Shown: positions 52,062 through 59,647 of the stretch, piece by piece
Position numbering within the stretch: position 1 is the stretch's first letter
Layout of the letters: each line of letters begins with the position of its first letter
Assembly (NCBI GenBank): GCA_020634895.1
Contig: JACKAV010000002.1
Span: 420,899 to 484,898, forward strand
DNA: 64,000 bases
DNA from: Anaerolineales bacterium
GTDB lineage: Bacteria; Chloroflexota; Anaerolineae; Anaerolineales; Villigracilaceae
Direction: 5' to 3'
Notes under the pieces: generated by a model
Databases searched by the model: none
The model's input: the letters and a program-made list of their open reading frames with translations, nothing else
What the model was told of the DNA's origin: nothing
Translations under genes and position numbers: made by a program

Positions 52062-52099
52062 AAACAAAAGCGGTTCGCTGCACAAGACAGCGAACCGCT
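52062..52099 (-). terminator. terminator after the ABC importer operon
   Basis: AGCGGTTCGCTG (52069-52080) and CAGCGAACCGCT (52088-52099), a perfect 12-bp stem; TTTTGTTT follows on the minus strand. Read-through would reach the phosphatase-fold gene, whose ribosome site begins right after. Confidence 0.85.
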
Positions 52100-52117
52100 C
52101 AAATGGTTTATCCTGTT

Positions 52118-53179
52118 CTAGTCATCCAGGATCAGGACAGCCTTGCTCGAAAAAGTCACTTCGCACTTTTCGCCGATCTTCGGGAGCGTGAGCGAAGGTC
52201 GATTGAACGTATCCATGTTGAATTTTATACCTCCGATCAACAATTGGACACGCACAACAGAACCGAGGAAGGTGATATTCTCGACCGTGCCTTCGGTCAC
52301 ATTTTCCTTTTTGCCTTCCCACGAAAAACTGAAGCGCTCAGGGCGAATCGCAACCATCACAACATCACCCTTCTTTTTGCCTTGAACACCGCTTTCGGAA
52401 TGAACACGAATACCGTTCATATCGAGAATTCCGCCAGCCGGGTCGACGACGGTGGCTTTGGACGTGTTCAGGGAACCAACGAAATTGGCTACAAAGCTCG
52501 TCTTCGGGAAGTTATAGATCTCGAACGGCGTCCCAACCTGTTCCATCTCGCCCACATTCATGACCACGACCCTATCCGAAATCGACAGCGCCTCTTCCTG
52601 ATCGTGTGTGACGAAAATAGCGGTGATGCCAAGCGATTTTTGAATGGAACGGATCTCTGCCCGCAGCGAGACGCGGATCTTCGCATCAAGCGCGGAAAGC
52701 GGCTCATCGAGCAACAGAACCTGGGGATGTATCGCCAAAGCACGCGCCAGTGAGACGCGCTGCTGTTGTCCGCCCGAAAGCTGGAACGGATATTTATTCG
52801 CATGTTCTTCCAGATGGATCAGCGCTATCATCTCCTGCACCCGCTGCTTGACCATGTCATCCGTCTCTTTACGAACCCGAAGACCGAAGGCGATATTCTG
52901 CGCCACAGTCATATTCGGGAACAAGGCATAGGATTGGAAGATCATCCCCACATTACGCTGGTTCGGTGCGACATCCGTTATATCGCTGCCGTCCAGCATG
53001 ATTTGACCCGTTGTAGGAATCTCAAACCCCGCCACCATGCGAAGCGTGGTCGTCTTCCCACAGCCGGACGGCCCCAGAAAAGATACAAACTCGCCTTTTT
53101 CAATATCAAGATTGAAGTTATCTACTACTGTAGTATCACCAAACTGCTTTGATACATTTGATATGGACAGGTATGCCAT
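52118..53179 (-). CDS. ABC importer ATP-binding protein (PotA/FbpC type)
   Basis: A 353-residue ATPase. Walker A is GPSGCGKTTT near residue 36, signature LSGGQQQRVSLARAL near 134, Walker B LLLDEPLSALD near 155. The C-terminal 110 residues form a TOBE domain, as in spermidine, iron and 2-aminoethylphosphonate importers. GAGGAGAAAA precedes the ATG. It is the last of the four importer genes. Confidence 0.92.
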   Translation of the reverse strand: MAYLSISNVSKQFGDTTVVDNFNLDIEKGEFVSFLGPSGCGKTTTLRMVAGFEIPTTGQIMLDGSDITDVAPNQRNVGMIFQSYALFPNMTVAQNIAFGLRVRKETDDMVKQRVQEMIALIHLEEHANKYPFQLSGGQQQRVSLARALAIHPQVLLLDEPLSALDAKIRVSLRAEIRSIQKSLGITAIFVTHDQEEALSISDRVVVMNVGEMEQVGTPFEIYNFPKTSFVANFVGSLNTSKATVVDPAGGILDMNGIRVHSESGVQGKKKGDVVMVAIRPERFSFSWEGKKENVTEGTVENITFLGSVVRVQLLIGGIKFNMDTFNRPSLTLPKIGEKCEVTFSSKAVLILDD

Positions 53180-53197
53180 TGAAGTTTTCTCCTCGAA

Positions 53198-54034
53198 TTA
53201 GTGTGCCCCAGCAGTTTGACCCTGTTCGCCGCTCACCAACTGAATGATGCCCATTGCAGCCCAGGTCAACAGGAAAGCCACGAACGTTAACGCAGAGGGT
53301 TCGTATGCACGATGCTGTCCCAACAGGAACAGGTATGGTCCAAAAGTGTCCAAGCCAAGGAAGGAAGCCAGCACCACTTCCCCAACGACAATGGCATAGG
53401 TCAGGAGTGCGCCGCTCAACAACGAAGCCCGGATATTCGGCAGGATCACATGCCACATAATGGTAAACCCATTCGCCCCAAGGCTTTGCGATGCTTCTGT
53501 CAGGGTTCGTACATCCACAGTACGCATGCCGGTGTCCACGGCGCGGTACATGTATGGCAGTGCCAGGATCATGTAACCAGCCACGATCAAAATATACGTA
53601 CCCAGATGGAATTTATTGACGATCAAGGTCGTTAGCGGCTGTATCAAAATAATATCCGTAAAGGGAATCCGCACGGGCGTACTGAAAACGCGGATCATAC
53701 CGAACACCAAAATGATGGCTGGAATGACGAACGGGAGCAGAGTGATGAATTCCACGATCCGCCGCGCCTGTGGCAGGCGAAGCCGTACCCAATAAGCGGT
53801 TGGAACGATCAGAATGATGCTTACGATAATCGTTATCACCGCCAGGATATTGGAGCGCGCAAAAGTCTCAACGAACTTCGGATCGGCGAAAGCCACCCTG
53901 TAGGCTTTGAACCCGATCGTGTCCCTTTCCATGCGCAGTGAAAAATCCAATGTAGCGTAGAGGGGCAGGATGAAATAGAGCGTCCCAATCAAGAACCAGA
54001 TCCAACTCCAGAGAGATTTGAATTTTAATTTCAT
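53198..54034 (-). CDS. ABC importer permease 2
   Basis: A 278-residue binding-protein-dependent permease with six helices. The cytoplasmic EAA loop reads TLTEASQSLGANGFTIMWHVILP, which contacts the ATPase. The start at 54034 overlaps the stop of permease 1 by four bases (ATGA), replacing an earlier in-frame start. Pairs with permease 1 to form the channel. Confidence 0.92.
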   Translation of the reverse strand: MKLKFKSLWSWIWFLIGTLYFILPLYATLDFSLRMERDTIGFKAYRVAFADPKFVETFARSNILAVITIIVSIILIVPTAYWVRLRLPQARRIVEFITLLPFVIPAIILVFGMIRVFSTPVRIPFTDIILIQPLTTLIVNKFHLGTYILIVAGYMILALPYMYRAVDTGMRTVDVRTLTEASQSLGANGFTIMWHVILPNIRASLLSGALLTYAIVVGEVVLASFLGLDTFGPYLFLLGQHRAYEPSALTFVAFLLTWAAMGIIQLVSGEQGQTAGAH

Positions 54035-54936
54035 CGCAGCCACCTCTCGGAAAATTTCTGCAGCCATGAATACCCCACCAGTGAAATCGCCATGATGAAC
54101 ACCATTCCCATTGCCATGGCATAACCAAGGTTGGGATTATGCAAAACATCACCACGGATCTGTGCACCGATCTGGATCGTGATGATGGGAAGCGCACCAC
54201 CAGTCAACGCATAGGCTGTCGCGTATGCGCCAAAAGCGTTCCCGAACAAAAGAACCATTGTGCCCAAAATCGGGGGCAGGAGGATCGGCAGGGCGACCCT
54301 CGTCCAGTATTGAAAAGCGGTAGCGCCCAGGTTTTCAGCGGCTTCCCGCCATTCTCTTTTCAAACCATCCAATGCCGGTGTCATGATCAACACCATCAAT
54401 GGAAATTGGAAGTAAAGATATGTCAACGCCAACCCGGCAAAGCTGTAAAGGTTGAAGCCAGTGTCGTATAGTTTGATGCCAAAATATTTTTGAAACACGT
54501 ACACGTCAAGCAGTGCAGTGACAAAGCCTGTCCGTCCCAGGGTAGCCACAAAGGCAAATGCCAGAGGAACGCCCGCGAAGTTCGAAGCAACCCCTGAGAA
54601 TGTAATGAGTGCCTTACGAACAAACTTCGGCAGCCCGCCGATCGTGATCGCGTACGCAAGTAAAAAGCCGAAAATACCGCCGCCAAGCGCTGTAACAGCA
54701 CTGATCTCTATGCTTAATTTATAAGCGGTCACGATGGTCGGATTTGTAAAAAGTTCAGCTATATTTTTAAAAGTAAAATTGCCATCCGCATCAAAAAAGC
54801 TGCCCGTTAGCAAACTAAACGATGGGAGCAGGATGAAAAAAATTGCAAAGAGGAAAAACGGGGCTACTCCAAGCCACTTGGCAAAGGACGATTTCCACGA
54901 AGCCTTCCTGGGAGCAGTCATTGGGGTGTCAGCCAT
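54031..54936 (-). CDS. ABC importer permease 1
   Basis: A 301-residue permease with six helices; EAA loop EAAENLGATAFQYWTRVALPIL. Relatives transport spermidine/putrescine, iron or 2-aminoethylphosphonate. The ATG at 54936 has GGAGG nine bases before it. About 80 bases with a large palindrome separate it from the substrate-binding protein gene. Confidence 0.92.
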   Translation of the reverse strand: MADTPMTAPRKASWKSSFAKWLGVAPFFLFAIFFILLPSFSLLTGSFFDADGNFTFKNIAELFTNPTIVTAYKLSIEISAVTALGGGIFGFLLAYAITIGGLPKFVRKALITFSGVASNFAGVPLAFAFVATLGRTGFVTALLDVYVFQKYFGIKLYDTGFNLYSFAGLALTYLYFQFPLMVLIMTPALDGLKREWREAAENLGATAFQYWTRVALPILLPPILGTMVLLFGNAFGAYATAYALTGGALPIITIQIGAQIRGDVLHNPNLGYAMAMGMVFIMAISLVGYSWLQKFSERWLR

Positions 54937-54962
54937 TTCGGTTACCTCCAACAGCTTGCTTT

Positions 54963-54998
54963 TATAGTGAGACCCTGCCATGGCAGGGTCTCACTATA
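54963..54998. repeat. 36-bp perfect palindrome between binding-protein and permease genes
   Basis: TATAGTGAGACCCTGCCA (54963-54980) is followed directly by its exact inverse (54981-54998). As RNA it forms a long hairpin 20 bases past the binding-protein stop codon, without U-tract. Such hairpins often protect binding-protein mRNA so that it outnumbers the permeases. Confidence 0.8.
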
Positions 54999-55017
54999 TA
55001 CATCTTAACTATCGAAA

Positions 55018-56157
55018 CTACGGGGCAGCCTGAACGTCGGCACCGACGACTGCATCCCAATTCTTGGTGATCAAATCATTCGCAGCGGAGAGCTGGTCAA
55101 GAGTGGGGAATACTGCGCCAGAGACATCGGGCAGTTTGTCAGCGATCTCAGCGGGTACAACACCGCGGGCACGCATATCCGCTTCACGGATCGGGTGGCA
55201 GTAGTTCTTCATCCAGATCAACTGACCTTCATCCGAGTAGAGGAATTCCATCCACAACTTGGCGGCATTGGGGTGCGGAGCATAGGCGCTGATCGCCTGA
55301 ACATACACACCAGCGAAACGACCGGTTGTAGGAACCACGACAGTCGCAGCAGGGTTGCCTTCGAAGGAGTCGATGGCGGCAAGAGCGTTATAGTCCCAGG
55401 TGATGCGGACGGGGGTCTCACCCTTTGCAACCAAACCATTGTTGGAGATCAAGGGGACGAGATTTCCAGCGGAGTTCAACTGCGCGAAGTAATCGAGACC
55501 GGGCTGGGCGTCATCAAGTGAACCGCCGTTGGCAAGAGCCGCAGCGTAAACGGATTGAATTGCCTGGTTGGAGGTGCGGGGGTCACCGGAGAGAGCGATC
55601 TGACCCTTGTATTTCGGGTCAAGCAGGTCAGCCCAATCTTGAGGAACATCAGGCTGTACATCAGTGTTGACCAGGAAGGACAAAACGCCGTAATAATCGC
55701 CGTACCAGTAGCCATCGGCATCCTTGGCTTCATTAGGAATGCTGTCCCAAGTGGAGACCTTATACGGAGCAAGGAGTCCCTCACCCTTGGAAGATTCACC
55801 AAAGGAGAAGCCAACGTCGATGACGTCAGGAGCCTGCGGGCCCTTGTTGTCTTTGTTGGCGCGGATGGCTTCCACTTCATCACCAGAGCCGGCATCCGGA
55901 TTCAATTCGTTAACTTCAAGACCGTATTTGGCTTTGAAGGTATCGATTGCCTCACCATAACCGCACCAGTCATGCGGGAGAGCAATGGTGGTAAGTGTGC
56001 CTTCTGCCTTGGCTGCTGCAACCAGATCCGCCATGGGACCAGATTCTTCGCCGCCGGTGGCGGGCGCTTCGGTAGCACTGCCGCCGCACGCAGCAAGCAA
56101 TGTCGCTGAAATCACGAACAAAACAAGCAAGTGATAAGCAAAATTCTTCGTACGCAT
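55018..56157 (-). CDS. ABC importer substrate-binding lipoprotein
   Basis: A 379-residue type-1 solute-binding protein. Signal peptide with lipobox LAAC (Cys24), then an acidic Thr/Ala/Glu linker. The mature part is of the iron/polyamine/2-aminoethylphosphonate cluster, with PDVIDVGFSFG and YGVLSFLVNTD segments. The ligand is not evident; glycine betaine importers usually use a different binding-protein fold. GGAGAAAGAG precedes the ATG. Promoter and GTTAAC operator candidate at 56240-56285. Confidence 0.88.
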   Translation of the reverse strand: MRTKNFAYHLLVLFVISATLLAACGGSATEAPATGGEESGPMADLVAAAKAEGTLTTIALPHDWCGYGEAIDTFKAKYGLEVNELNPDAGSGDEVEAIRANKDNKGPQAPDVIDVGFSFGESSKGEGLLAPYKVSTWDSIPNEAKDADGYWYGDYYGVLSFLVNTDVQPDVPQDWADLLDPKYKGQIALSGDPRTSNQAIQSVYAAALANGGSLDDAQPGLDYFAQLNSAGNLVPLISNNGLVAKGETPVRITWDYNALAAIDSFEGNPAATVVVPTTGRFAGVYVQAISAYAPHPNAAKLWMEFLYSDEGQLIWMKNYCHPIREADMRARGVVPAEIADKLPDVSGAVFPTLDQLSAANDLITKNWDAVVGADVQAAP

Positions 56158-56239
56158 CTCTTTCTCCTTAATTTATTTTGGATTGGACGAACGAAATCAC
56201 TTACGCATTTAATTTTTCGATCCCTGCACCTCCGATCTT

Positions 56240-56285
56240 GTTAACAAATTGTTAACATTTTAGCATTATCAATATTCAAAGTCAA
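56240..56285 (-). promoter_or_regulatory. promoter with tandem GTTAAC operator
   Basis: On the minus strand TTGACT (56280-56285), 17 bases, TAAAAT (56257-56262). Directly downstream, over the expected transcription start, lie two GTTAAC palindromes (56240-56245 and 56251-56256) eleven bases apart, forming GTTAAC-AAATT-GTTAAC. Drives the ABC importer genes. Confidence 0.65.
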
Positions 56286-56363
56286 ACCACATGTTGACGA
56301 TGAATGAGTGATCCAAATTTTACAACTGCGACATTAAAGCCGGCACGGTCAAAGATTAACGAA

Positions 56364-56404
56364 CGGATGTTAATCAACGACCGAGAAAATGAGATTAACA
56401 TCCG
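56364..56404 (-). terminator. hairpin after the DUF47 gene
   Basis: CGGATGTTAATC (56364-56375) and GATTAACATCCG (56393-56404) are exact inverses with a 17-base loop, starting two bases past the stop codon. Only a weak T-rich stretch follows; termination or mRNA protection are both possible. Confidence 0.5.
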
Positions 56405-56405
56405 G

Positions 56406-57026
56406 TTATGTTTTCTTTACAACAATATCGGCAATGATATTTGCCGCCTCATCGCCGCGGTCTGCAGCGTTGGAGAGATGCCTGTAAACTTCACGAAGTT
56501 TCAACATCTCGACAACGTGATGGATATCTTCAGGTCCGCTGAAGAGATCGGCAACCGCTTCACGATAGACCGCCTCAACACGATTCTCCAATGCCTTTGC
56601 CCGCTGCGCATGGTCAAGCGCAACATTCGGGTTCTTGGGCAGGCGTAACACTCCCTGCCAGATCTCATATGCGGCATCCTTCAACAGGGATGCGATCCGC
56701 TGCATGTACGGGGTCGATGCGACCTTCAAGATGACCATCTCGACCACAGTCGTGTCCGCATAGTCGATGACATCATCGATCGAACGGGACAAGGCAAAAA
56801 TATCCTCACGGTCAAACGGAGTGACAAACGTGCGGTTCAGTTCGTCGATCAAAATACGCCGGACTTCATCCGCCTCTTTTTCCTTCAGAGACAGGTCTTC
56901 AGCGACTTGCGGATTCCCCGTCTCCAGGTAGCTGATCAATAATCGCAGACCGTCATAGGAAAGAGATGCCTGATTCTCGATCAAGCGTTGAAATTTATCT
57001 TCCCTGCGTTTAAAAAAACGAAACAT
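56406..57026 (-). CDS. DUF47 (PhoU-like) family protein
   Basis: A 206-residue all-helical protein of the DUF47/PhoU-related family. The opening FFKRREDKFQRLIENQA and the acidic metal-site motif SRSIDDVIDYAD near residue 85 are typical. Relatives accompany Pit phosphate transporters and restrain their activity; no Pit gene is in this window. It follows the MttB-family gene by 25 bases, so it belongs to the methyltransferase operon, an unusual setting. Confidence 0.85.
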   Translation of the reverse strand: MFRFFKRREDKFQRLIENQASLSYDGLRLLISYLETGNPQVAEDLSLKEKEADEVRRILIDELNRTFVTPFDREDIFALSRSIDDVIDYADTTVVEMVILKVASTPYMQRIASLLKDAAYEIWQGVLRLPKNPNVALDHAQRAKALENRVEAVYREAVADLFSGPEDIHHVVEMLKLREVYRHLSNAADRGDEAANIIADIVVKKT

Positions 57027-57051
57027 TCAGTATTCCCTTTCAAATATTTTC

Positions 57052-58488
57052 TTATGGAATGGGTTCCAGCACACCCGGCACCAAGCCGGGGAATTTCTCA
57101 CGGATTTGTTCATCCAATTCAGGAGAGATCAGCGGACTTGTGTTACTCGCCATAATATCCTTCACCTTTTTCATCGCGCGGGTTTGAATGTCGGTCGAGC
57201 CTCTCTTTTCCCAAATGGTACGCGCATCACGGTCCGCCATTTTGGTCATGACCGCCTCAGTCTTCATGCGGCTGATGGTATGTTTGGCGGTGATAAAGGA
57301 ACCGCCGGGACCAATCTCTTTAACAAGGTCTAAAGCAAGATCATCATTATCGAACGAGATACCATGTTTCATACGTTTCATCATCAAAGCCACCTCATCG
57401 TCAATGGCAGCTTTGGCGAAATCGAAGGTCTTGAGTGCGTCGATCAAGCCGCCGATGTTGAACATGTCCATGCCGCCCAGCAACCCGGCAATACCAGACA
57501 TACCCGTCTCATACCCCGCCTGGGCATCGTTGATCTTGGAGTTGGTCAAGCCAATATAACCACCCGCAGGCACATTATAAAAACGAGCCATCTGCGCAAA
57601 CGCCATGTGCAGCATTCCGCATTCGATGCCGCCGGATGCGTACGCACCTGTACGCATATCGGCAACCGTGCCAAGCGTGGCATAGATCGTCGGTGTGCCC
57701 TCCTTCACCATTTGCATCAACACTAACGCGGAAAGGAACTCGGCATTTCCCTGAGCGAGAGTCCCAGCCATCGACATGGGAGAGGTCAGCCCTGCGTTCG
57801 GGACGATTGTCGGGTATACCGGCAAGCCTTCCTTCGCAAAGAACATCACGTTCTCAGTGGAGAGATTATCCATCGTCAACGGCGAAACCACAGGGCAGTA
57901 ATGATGCGTCAGGAACGGATGCGCCATGTATGCATCCCTGCCGCCCGCCACCATGTAAGCCATCTCCATCACGCTTGCCGTGTCCTTCATATTGGTCGTG
58001 GTCACCCGCAGCGGTTTAAGACAATACTTGATGGACGGATACAGCCTCGATACCGTGAATTGATCCGCGGGCGCGTCATCCGCCAAAGTGGAAATGGAGA
58101 AGATATCGTAGCCGGGAAGTTCGTTGATGAGATGGGCGATCCGCGCGATATCCGCCGACTCAGCGCGTCGTTCCACGCCGGTCACTGGATCGATGATATC
58201 GGGCGCGGAACTCGCCGTGACAATGATCGGGCTATCCTGGGGAATCGTCTTATCGAATTTTGGATCACGCCCGTGGAATGTAAATGAGGCGGGAACCATC
58301 TTGCGATATTTTTCGACCACGTCACGCGGAAACTTGACGCGTTCCTCTTCAACGCTGCATCCGTGCTGCTTGAAAAGTTCGCGCGCCGGCTCAAAGCGGA
58401 CCTTCAACCCAACTTCCTGCAAGATCTCCAGCGAAGTATCGTGAATTTTCTCGACCTGTTCTTGTGTAAGCAAAGCAGCGAATGACAT
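57052..58488 (-). CDS. trimethylamine methyltransferase (MttB) superfamily protein, non-pyrrolysine
   Basis: A 478-residue TIM-barrel methyltransferase of the MttB/COG5598 family. Members move a methyl group from a quaternary or tertiary amine (for example glycine betaine, carnitine, proline betaine) to a corrinoid protein. The whole frame is open with no in-frame stop, so it lacks the pyrrolysine codon of true MttB, like MtgB-type enzymes. No corrinoid protein or its activator is in the window. AGAGGAGTC precedes the ATG. It lies between a PfkB-fold gene and DUF47 in the demethylation operon. Confidence 0.88.
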   Translation of the reverse strand: MSFAALLTQEQVEKIHDTSLEILQEVGLKVRFEPARELFKQHGCSVEEERVKFPRDVVEKYRKMVPASFTFHGRDPKFDKTIPQDSPIIVTASSAPDIIDPVTGVERRAESADIARIAHLINELPGYDIFSISTLADDAPADQFTVSRLYPSIKYCLKPLRVTTTNMKDTASVMEMAYMVAGGRDAYMAHPFLTHHYCPVVSPLTMDNLSTENVMFFAKEGLPVYPTIVPNAGLTSPMSMAGTLAQGNAEFLSALVLMQMVKEGTPTIYATLGTVADMRTGAYASGGIECGMLHMAFAQMARFYNVPAGGYIGLTNSKINDAQAGYETGMSGIAGLLGGMDMFNIGGLIDALKTFDFAKAAIDDEVALMMKRMKHGISFDNDDLALDLVKEIGPGGSFITAKHTISRMKTEAVMTKMADRDARTIWEKRGSTDIQTRAMKKVKDIMASNTSPLISPELDEQIREKFPGLVPGVLEPIP

Positions 58489-58513
58489 GACTCCTCTTCC
58501 TTCAATTGATAAA

Positions 58514-59605
58514 TTATTCGACCAGTGATCTCTTGATCTTCTTGCGTTCGATCTTTTTCTTCGGCAGGATCTTTTCTGCCAGCTTTTGCCCTTCCTTCAT
58601 CAAGGGCGTATCCATGATCGGATTTTTCTCGGGCAGTTTCAAAAGGTTTCGAATCGTGTGGAATTGGTCGCCGCGATAAATCATACGCTCGATACGGACC
58701 GTGTGCGCCAATCCCTGAATTGCCTGCACGGGAAACATCTTCAAGCCCGAACGGGTTACTTTCAATGACGCAGCCGCAATCGCAAAGCGGACCGTCTGCT
58801 CCATGTTCCATCCACGCAGGTATCCATAAATATACCCTGAGGAAAAGGTCGCGCCAGCGCCGGATGCATCCACTGCCTTGACCTTTGGTGCGTAAGCACG
58901 GACAACTTCGTTCCCCTGCACCACCATACAGCCCTGACTTGCCATCGTAATAATGGCTGTCTGAATGCCGGATTTCATGAGTTTGCGAGCCACATTTAAC
59001 ATGGCTTGTTTTTTACCGATCTGTGCCGCATCTGTCACGACCTGACAAACAGTGACCATTCCGGAATATTTCTTCAACAGATCTGGGTGTGTATGCCCAT
59101 GTTCCAAATTCAAAAAGACGGGTACGCTGTGCCGCTTGGCTTCTTCCATGGCGCGGACAATATGGTCACCGTCATACCAATCGACATACAATAATTTTGA
59201 CGTTCGAACGAGCGAAAGATCCGCAGTATCGAGTGTGGAAAGTATCTCGGGCGTTCTCTGCCAAAAGAAAGTCCGCGCACCTTTTTTGTCAGAGACATTG
59301 ACTTCGAGCGGCGTTTTGTACTTCTTTGTAAAACGTACCTTACCCTGAACGCCCATTTTCCTCAAAGAATCTTCCACGTGATGACCAAGCAGGTCATTCC
59401 CCACCGCCGTGCCGATCATAGCCGTCGGAACACCCCATTGGCTGAGGTTGCAGGCAATGATGGCAGCATCATCGTATACATATTCGCTGACTTCATGGAC
59501 AATCGCGCCAGTATTATGTTTTGGAAGGTTATCCAATGCCATAATATACACGGGCGTCAGCATGCCGAAGCCAACGTAAGCAGGGGTGAATGTTTTCTTT
59601 GCCAT
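58514..59605 (-). CDS. PfkB-fold carbohydrate kinase homologue lacking the catalytic Asp
   Basis: A 363-residue ribokinase-fold protein. The C-terminal PfkB signature reads VDASGAGATFSSGY, residues 245-258: the anion-hole GAG is kept but the catalytic base, normally GAGD, is Ala252. The N-terminal signature is also weak. It may be inactive as a kinase, act as a sensor, or use another residue. The last 40 residues are Lys-rich (KKKIERKKIKRS). It lies in the demethylation operon between the flavoenzyme and the MttB-like gene; an inverted repeat (59615-59638) lies just upstream of the ATG, and no ribosome site is clear. Confidence 0.82.
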   Translation of the reverse strand: MAKKTFTPAYVGFGMLTPVYIMALDNLPKHNTGAIVHEVSEYVYDDAAIIACNLSQWGVPTAMIGTAVGNDLLGHHVEDSLRKMGVQGKVRFTKKYKTPLEVNVSDKKGARTFFWQRTPEILSTLDTADLSLVRTSKLLYVDWYDGDHIVRAMEEAKRHSVPVFLNLEHGHTHPDLLKKYSGMVTVCQVVTDAAQIGKKQAMLNVARKLMKSGIQTAIITMASQGCMVVQGNEVVRAYAPKVKAVDASGAGATFSSGYIYGYLRGWNMEQTVRFAIAAASLKVTRSGLKMFPVQAIQGLAHTVRIERMIYRGDQFHTIRNLLKLPEKNPIMDTPLMKEGQKLAEKILPKKKIERKKIKRSLVE

Positions 59606-59614
59606 AATTTTGGA

Positions 59615-59638
59615 TAACGAACATATTACTGTTCGTTA
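59615..59638 (-). other. inverted repeat just upstream of the PfkB-fold gene
   Basis: TAACGAACA (59615-59623) and TGTTCGTTA (59630-59638), perfect 9-bp arms with a 6-base loop, between the flavoenzyme stop and the kinase-like start. Could be a processing or stabilising hairpin or an operator for an internal promoter. Confidence 0.5.
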
Positions 59639-59647
59639 CGCGTCAAT

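Noticed and set aside
54963..54998. Palindrome as a rho-independent terminator
   Set aside because: No T-run follows on either strand and the genes on both sides belong to one importer.
57052..58488. MttB-like gene as a pyrrolysine enzyme
   Set aside because: The frame contains no internal stop that could encode pyrrolysine, and no pyl genes are visible.
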